64,000 nt of DNA from Trametes villosa. Its lineage: Eukaryota; Basidiomycota; Agaricomycetes; Polyporales; Polyporaceae. The stretch is from NCBI GenBank assembly GCA_002964805.2, contig PUDQ02000009.1:186001-250000 (forward strand), written 5' to 3'. Shown here in pieces: positions 57,730 through 64,000 of this stretch. The translations under genes and the position numbers were made by a program. The notes beneath the pieces are model-generated. The model made no database searches and was not told the DNA's origin. It saw only the letters and a list, made by a program, of their open reading frames with translations. Position 1 is the first letter of the stretch. Every line of letters starts with the position of its first letter.

Positions 57730-59735
57730 TCATGACTTGAACATGTTCTCCCACTTCGGGAAGCACATCGACCCGTACACTGTAAACGACGATGGTCAGC
57801 ACCATGTACGACGCACACATCATGAAAACCGCATTGCGTGGCGCGCACGCGCGGACGGTATAAACGAGCAAGAACGCATAGCGCGTAGGATGTACAAAGG
57901 GTAGAAGAAACGCAGACTCACCGAAGCTCGCCGGCCGGTCACAGTCGCAGTTGTTCGCCTTGTACACGGGCTCGTCGAGCGGGCAGTGCTGGAACGGCTC
58001 GTGCTCGTAGCCGATGTCCTTGAACCAGTGGATCTGATCCTTGCGCGCGAACAGCGCCGCGCCGATGCTGTGCACGGGCGCGTCGCCCCAGCGCTGCGTG
58101 GAGAGCGTGTGCGTGAGCATATGCTACTGGGCGAAGGGGATAGAGAGAGGAGGGGGAGAGGAGAGGGAGAGGAGAGGGAAGGGGGCGCACCTCGTAGTAG
58201 AAGCCGCCCTTGGACTCGAGGTGGTCGAAGAACTTGCTGTACGCCTCGCCGCGCCAGAAGTCCATGTCCGCGATCTCGAAGTTGCTCCAGACTGGACGCC
58301 ATCACGAGGTCAGCAACCAGTACGCTCAGCGCGACGGAAGGGGAGGGAGGACGCACAGTGGCAGGTGTTGTAGGACTCGCCCTTGTCGTCCGAGATGAAC
58401 TCGAGCGCGTTGTTCGGGTGGAGGTACTGCGGGTTCTCGTGCATGAACTCTGCGGGCACACGCGCGGTCGAGGTCAGGTGCGTTCACTCCGAGCGCAGGG
58501 TTGCGAGGGGTCAACTCACCCTTCACGGCGTCCCAGAGCGTGGGGATGGTCAGCGGCCACTCGGTTAGCTGGATGGTGAAGCCTATGCGCGAGGAGACGA
58601 GGCCGTGTGTGAGCTGCGGTTCGGCGGTGCGGTGCAGTGCGACGGGGACGACCGCACGGGGACAGATTGGCGCTCACCGTAGACTTTGTTGTTGCGCTGC
58701 ATGAACAGGAAGGGGTCGTAGTCGAGGTCGCAGTGGAAGTGCACGTTTGGCCTGCGGGTGCGGCGTTAGACGAAAGACAGGTGGATGGGAGGCAGCTTTT
58801 CCACGCACTCGACGCGCCAGTACCACTTGTACGGCTGCAGTAGGGGGTGCTTGTAGAAGAACTGAAGCGGACGTTGAGCGCGGAACTACGAGGAGCGCTG
58901 GGCCGGCGGTACTCACCCCGGAGTTGAATCTGCACATGTTGCGGTATCTGCAGACGCTCGCTCAGTATGGCAGTCAAATTGTCTTGACGCGTTTCACGTA
59001 CGAAAGACTGCCTAAGATGGTCATGTCAGCTTTCTCGCCATGTGCACGCGAAATGTTGGTCTACACACCTCCGTAGATGACGCCATCAGCAGCCATTTTC
59101 TCGCGCGACGCGGTTGCAGCCTCTTCGTCGATCCAGTCGGGCTGATACCAGTGTTCATGGGGAATCCGCCCGAACGTGACCGGTCCCGCGACCACGCTGC
59201 TTATCCTCCTAAGTTGGGTATAAGCCACTGCCCGAGAATCCTAAACCCGAATACACTCACTCCTTGAACTCATCCGTGAACGGGACCTCGTTCAGCAACA
59301 CCCAGGGGTACCCAAAGCGGTGGTTGAAGCGATGCTCGAGCTCCTTGATACTGTTCATCGCCTGTTCCTGCTCGGAGTTACGTACGAGCATAAGGAGCGC
59401 CGCGTTCGCTCGTTTTGTGCCATTGATCCACGTCTCGTGCGTCGGGATGTCTATGAGGGGCGCCGTCTCGTGTGTTGGCCAGTGGAAGTAGCTCGTGAGG
59501 TTCGCGGGGGAGGTGATGTGCGCATAGTCGATGGACGAGTGGCGGAGCAGCGAGTGCAGGGAGATCTGCGCCGAACGTGAGCGCACGCGAACAACCGCGG
59601 GGAAGCACGGGCACTCACAATGGCCGTCAAGGCGAGCCCTAGTACCACGACCGCCGTGCGGTTGACCTTGCAGGCGCGGTTGCGCAGAGAGCGGGGGTAG
59701 TACTCCTTGGAGTAGACGGGGAGCCAGGAGGACAT
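57730..59735 (-). CDS. GT15 (Kre2/Mnt1-type) alpha-1,2-mannosyltransferase
   Basis: Golgi type II enzyme that adds alpha-1,2-linked mannose from GDP-mannose to N- or O-glycans (family knowledge). Eleven exons: 59735-59619, 59565-59261, 59208-59069, 58960-58917, 58861-58809, 58751-58678, 58582-58520, 58449-58357, 58291-58191, 58093-57922 and 57779-57730; 403 residues with consistent phases. A short basic N-terminus and the signal anchor TAVVVLGLALTAII (about residues 27-40) are followed by the GT15 domain: ALLMLVRNSEQ, RFGYPWVLLNEVPFTDEF, FGRIPHEHW.QPDWIDEE, YRNMCRFNSGFFYKHPLL, YWRVEPNVHFHCDLDYDPF (with the conserved acidic residues), FTIQLTEWPLTIPTLW, YNTCHFWSNFEIADMDFWR, RWGDAPVHSIGAALF and FPKWENMFKS at the end. 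The start is the first ATG of the frame. Nothing is missing. Confidence 0.92.
58142..58185 (-). repeat. Purine/pyrimidine tract in intron 9 of the mannosyltransferase
   Basis: An unbroken run of purines on the plus strand, built from GAGAGG and GGGAGA-like units, lies in the intron 58190-58094. On the coding strand it is a pyrimidine tract, well upstream of the acceptor. Confidence 0.75.
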
Positions 59736-61132
59736 GCTGATAGCGTGCAGAGAGCCATTGCGGCCGCGACAGCGAGGAAAACGCTGCACCGCCACCGCAG
59801 CGTCCGACTCCCAGGGCTGTCCCTGTCCGGGCGTCCGCAGTCGGCCCCGCAGTATGGATCGCTGCTAGCGCGCATGCCGCGGTCCCGGCCGTCCTGCGTG
59901 GAAACGAACGCTATACCTTACCCGCATAGACTCCGAGAAATTGGTTCAAGAACCTGAACGGTATGGCATACCTCCCCGTACCCCCTCGCAAGCTCTGCCT
60001 GAAGTCTTGCGTCTCCTGCGCATTGCTGGATCGGACCCGTCGACGTGGAGATGTCGCAGTTTCGTTATCAGCACAGCAAACCATCTGTCATGAGGGACGT
60101 GTCGCGAGCGCGTACCCGGCATCATTGACCTCAGATGCAGATGCCATCAGTGCAAATTCCTTGCCAGAAGCGACAAGAAGCGCGCTCATGTGAACTGGGG
60201 CGCGTCTACGACGTCAACGCCGCCTGGAGGATGCATTGAGTTCGTCTGTGAACGCACGGAGGTCTCTCAAGACTCACCGAGCCCGCTCGCGCCGACTGTC
60301 GTGCCGGAGGAAAGTACGAATGGGGTTTTACCGAGGTCTGGTCGATAGACTGCGGGACTGCGCAGTGGGCGGCGATCGCAACGATGGCGGCGGATGCGTC
60401 GTCTTTCGTCCGATCCAGCTTTAGGCTTGAAAACGCGCAATGGGATGAAAAGTGTGGAAACCAAGCGCTCGCGTTGCTCTAAGGACGATAAACGAGAGGG
60501 GAGACGTCGAAAGCAAGAGGCACATGAGAGATCTGAGATCGGGGCGCAATGTTAGACGGAAGCTGATCCTGCCCATTTTGGTAGATGTGCACAGCCACCA
60601 TTTGCATGCAGATTTGACGCGCATTCTCCTCGCTCTCGACCTCCAGCGTCGCGCCTCGTCGCGCCCGCGAGCGAGACAGCATATTCGTGCGATTGAGACT
60701 TTATCGGATGCCTCGTATCTCTCGAATCAAAACTACAATGGAGGCTGCCGTATCAGCCACTCGGTGATCGACATCTGGATTGCATTGAACCCGGACAGCT
60801 TGATTCCTACATATCCTCGCACTACTGCGCCAGTCTATCACACTTTGCTCGCGCCGGGTTTTAAACCTAGCTTATTTCCTCCGAGTCCTATGATCCTCCA
60901 GACAGTGCAATAACATGCCTTGTGGCTTGTGCGATGTTGTCCCCGGAGAGGGGACCGGCTCGCGGGCCGTGGGCGCCGCAGCACTTACCCGAGTTCCGAG
61001 TAGCGCGCGCTTGCTAGACGCAACTCTCTTCAAGTCATGTTCTGTCGAGTCTTTGCGCTCGCCGCGGGGCCACGCATCTAGTTCTCTCGGTCAGCTTGGG
61101 TACAAACACTGGCAGATCTCCTTGCGTTTAAG
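59736..61132. other. Divergent intergenic region
   Basis: Upstream DNA of the mannosyltransferase (-) and of the F-box gene (+). A plus-strand frame at 60452-60913 has no motif. No repeat or RNA gene was seen. Confidence 0.5.
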
Positions 61133-62994
61133 ATGGAACACCATGGACTGCGGAGGTTGCGAGAGTCACGCAATACAAAAAGGTATGTCTTCACTCAGTC
61201 AGGCCAAAGACTCTGCCTCAAGTATGCCATAGCGTTGATACCACTCCTCGTCTGGACCCCTTGCGCAACACCGGACTTTATCCACCTTACTACGGCCTCC
61301 CTGCAGTCACAGGCATGTCCATGGGTACACTACTCAGCCCTGAGAGTCGCGCCGAGTTCGCCACCCGGATCCTTGAGCGGGAGGAGGAGCTACGTAGCAT
61401 GCGCACCTTCCTGAACGCCAGCGCCCCCATCAACCGTCTTCCGATCGAGCTACTTGTCGAGATACTCTCATACCTGCAGAGCGCGCCAAAGGAGCAAGCT
61501 TGGCCTGATGCGCTTCGAGTTTGCAGGCACTGGTTCGTAACTGGATCGACCGCCGCAACGCTGTGGCGGAGTCTCAAGGTCAGCGACAGCACCAACTTCC
61601 TGCGTACGGGTCTGGCTCGTTCCCGCTCTGCGGATGTGAGCGTCGAGATCTTGAATGACCGCTGTTACCCCATTCCCGAAGTCCCTGCCCTCCTTATGCC
61701 TCACCTACACCGACTGCGCCACCTCGTGCTCGGTACACTCCCTATGTACGACCTATCCGCATTCCAGGGCTTCATGGAAAACGATATGCCTGCCCTCCGC
61801 ACTCTACAAGCCTCTACCGAGTCGGTGGACGGCTCAGACCTATCCCTAGTCCTCACTCCAACACGCTTTCCGCAACTGCAGGAGCTCACCCTGGCCGGGA
61901 TCCAAATATTCAACGACCTCACAATCGCCCCGCAGCTGCGTTTGGTCCGCATCAGCGATTGCTGGGGTCAGACCCCTGCGCTCACGACGACAACACTTCG
62001 AGACGCTGTTCGCCAGATGCGCCACATTCGTAAGCTCTCCTTGCGGGACGTGTATGTCTGCGACGACGGCGACGCCCAGACAGTCCCCGAAGCGGACAGG
62101 GTGACACTGAGCGAGCTCCAGGAGATCTACGTCCACACCAACGTATCGCTTATCAGAGCCATTCTTTCTGCGCTCGTCATTCCTCCGACAGCGGGCACCT
62201 GGTTGACCGAGAACTGGGAGGGGGAGTTACCGTTCGTCCGGACGACCCTCCCTGTCGACAGGAGCTGCCTTCCCATCCTCTCCCAAACTGCCACGCTGCG
62301 CGTCTTCAGCAATTTCCACCAGCACACTTTGGAGGGCTTTGTCACACCGGACCCTCGCCCCACTGGCCTACATACCGACGGCCCCGACATCGTGTTCGAG
62401 ATAGACATGCCCAGCAATGGGCGAGAACAGCTGGACGGCATGCCCCCATTCTTCCTCGATGACCTCGCCGACGTCTTCCGTGACGCACCACTGCACTCCC
62501 TCCATATCGAGACCATCCCCGACGAGGCCGCCGCTACCGAGTGGCACCGTATCCTGGCGACGTTCCCGGCCCTACACACTCTGGACATCAGCGTGCAGGA
62601 CGAAGAGGGCCTGAGCGAGCCTAGGCCCGAGGTCCTGTTCGCCGTACTAGACCCCGACAGCGCGGCCGGGGCCGCTATGCGTGCGCATGCCGACTATGCC
62701 CGAGGACGCGAGCCAGCGGAGTCGGATACCGCGATCCTCTGTCCGGACCTACAATGTCTCCGCCTCGCCTGGCTGTCAGCGGCGCAGGCAGACAAGCTTT
62801 TGGACGCCGCCGTATCGTGCTTCGAGAACCGCAGGCGGGCGCTGGGCAGGCCGGATGGACGGATGGAGGAGATCACGCTAGAGCTGGTGGGCCACGACGA
62901 TGGCGCGCACTTCCTCGCAATGCAGGCCGCCTTCGAGGGTGCGTTGGCGCCGTTTGCTGACACCGTCACGTATCGATCGGATGGGGTTTGGTAG
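61133..62994 (+). CDS. F-box protein with LRR-like repeats, family 2, two exons
   Basis: A short first exon 61133-61182 (MEHHGLRRLRESRNTK) is joined over a 50-base intron to 61233-62994; about 603 residues. This start was preferred to an internal ATG at 61315 because the splice restores VDTTPRLDPLR and PPYYGLPAV, which match DTTPRLDPLR and PYYGLPPL of the gene at 49480. The F-box is NASAPINRLPIELLVEILSY (about residues 78-132) with ALRVCRHWFVTGSTAATLWR. LRR-like strands include FPQLQELTLAGIQIF and MRHIRKLSLRDVYVCDD. It ends in GRMEEITLELVGHD and FADTVTYRSDGVW. Presumed SCF substrate receptor; target unknown. Confidence 0.85.
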
Positions 62995-63329
62995 GGCCCT
63001 TGCGTGTATGACCATGATATGTTCTTGATGCGCTCTGTTTATGTGTTCTCTCGTCGAGCCCTGAGAGCTGCTGTTTTGTTGCGTCAGATACCACCCCGCG
63101 AACGAGGTTATAGTTTGCGGCTGCCACGTATCGCCATGACTGATCGAAGGCAGTTGCGCTCTGAGTCAGCCTTGCGTACGTCTTCCTCCTCGTCCCTCTT
63201 ACTGACGTCGCACTAGCACTCGGATAGAGAATCACGAGGAAACGACTCGAGCAACTTAGCGCGGTGCGTGAGACTATTTCGTCCTACACTCCTTGATCGG
63301 CGGAGCTCACTGATCACACCTTTCAATAT
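62995..63329. other. Intergenic region
   Basis: 3' flank of the F-box gene. A possible trace of the next relic starts near 63243 (LEQLSAVRETIS in one frame). Otherwise nothing was recognised. Confidence 0.4.
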
Positions 63330-63490
63330 AGCTGAACTATGCCAAGTCGTGCAAGGGAAGATCACGAGTCGCGAGCTTGGACTCCTCCACGCGAAAGCTC
63401 TCCTCGACTCCTTCGCGTCGATCAACACACTCCCGCCGAGGTACTCGCCGCGATCTACCGTTTCCGTGCGCCAGCCCGAAGGTGCGAGTT
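63330..63490 (+). pseudogene. Relic of another type of F-box gene
   Basis: One frame reads RELGLLHAKALLDSFASINT, then LPP. Restoring one missing base near 63440 would continue with an F-box-like EVLAAIYRF in the next frame. The charged helix plus INxLPPEVLA pattern is typical of agaricomycete F-box proteins, but not closest to families 1-3 of this window. Stops follow soon after, and later weak similarities (up to about 63850) cannot be joined into one frame. Confidence 0.45.
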
Positions 63491-64000
63491 TGAGTGACCT
63501 TGGGCCTTCAAGCAACATTGTCCCAAACTTCCATGTTCCGCGACTGGCCAGCGGAGCGACAGTGCACGGCCCTCCTTTCCAGGGCGCCATTCATCTGACT
63601 TTGGGTAAGCGCGCTGCGTTCAGCAACGCGCGTTGCTCACCGAGTGGCGCGTCGCCGAGCTTCCCGACTAGGACAACGCCGGCACGTTCTACTCCACCCA
63701 CCGCCGTGTTCGGTCGTTCGTCTGCGTGGTAACATTGTTCGCGCCTTATATACCTGCACGGGTCTCCTTGTCGGGCAGTGGCACTTATATTGGCCCAACA
63801 GTTCCAGCTGCTATGGCGTGCACATCTCAGCCGAGTCCCCGCGAAGGTGAGCCGCTCTGCTGCATCAGAACAACGCCTCCTGAACCTGACTTACCTTCTG
63901 TGCTTCCATAGACCTGCTGCCCACAGGTACGCACCACGTTCTCCACCACCCCGTACGCTCGTCTGATCCGACCATTCGTAGCTCTCACCGCTTCGGCGCA
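63491..64000. other. Right end of the window without a confident gene
   Basis: Several short overlapping frames but no motif. The stretch may contain more of the decayed F-box gene or the first part of a gene continuing beyond the window. Confidence 0.35.

Overview
The window comes from a filamentous basidiomycete, most likely a wood-inhabiting agaricomycete. The DNA is GC-rich, the genes are split by many short GT-AG introns (mostly 50-70 bases), and the recognisable proteins are typically fungal: a group III HAMP-repeat histidine kinase, a Kre2/Mnt1-type mannosyltransferase, a Prm10/ThrE-like membrane protein, SRPK-like kinases and many F-box proteins. No prokaryotic signature, rRNA, tRNA or CRISPR was seen. 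All gene models were spliced by hand from reading frame, splice consensus and comparison between copies inside the window; no database search was run.

Layout. 1-1708 (-): N-terminal part of a Nik1-type hybrid histidine kinase that runs off the left edge. 1709-5700: long gene-poor stretch. 5701-9080 (+): Prm10/ThrE-like membrane protein, ten exons. 9838-25845: a paralogue block made of two coiled-coil F-box genes (9838-11969 + and 19430-21397 -) and three SRPK-like protein kinases (12690-14412 +, 21818-23526 -, 24163-25845 -), surrounding an AIF/FSP1-like FAD oxidoreductase (14880-17452 -). 26355-56000: an F-box-rich accessory region. It holds two further F-box/LRR-like families (complete genes at 26355, 30004, 36580, 44545, 49480, 51968 and 54201), two copies of a secreted purine-nucleoside-permease (NUP) family protein (35071-36327 and 47898-49157, both +), an intact MDP-1-type HAD phosphatase (39036-40115 +) with a broken copy (32405-33465 +), and a nucleotidyltransferase-fold protein (41618-42486 +). 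57730-59735 (-): GT15 mannosyltransferase, eleven exons. 61133-62994 (+): another F-box gene, followed by a decayed F-box relic up to the right edge.

The main story is local duplication and decay. Ten complete F-box genes in three families plus four fragments occupy most of the window. A segment carrying an F-box 3' part and a NUP gene occurs twice in the same orientation (33463-36340 and about 45690-49170), including promoter DNA. In the left copy the F-box part is truncated and joined directly to a frameshifted MDP-1 copy. The three kinases share an identical intron pattern and exon lengths, and at least two have Arg-rich, presequence-like N-termini. The F-box and kinase genes could form a rapidly evolving ubiquitin/phosphorylation module, but the sequence shows only co-location and shared duplication, not a functional link.
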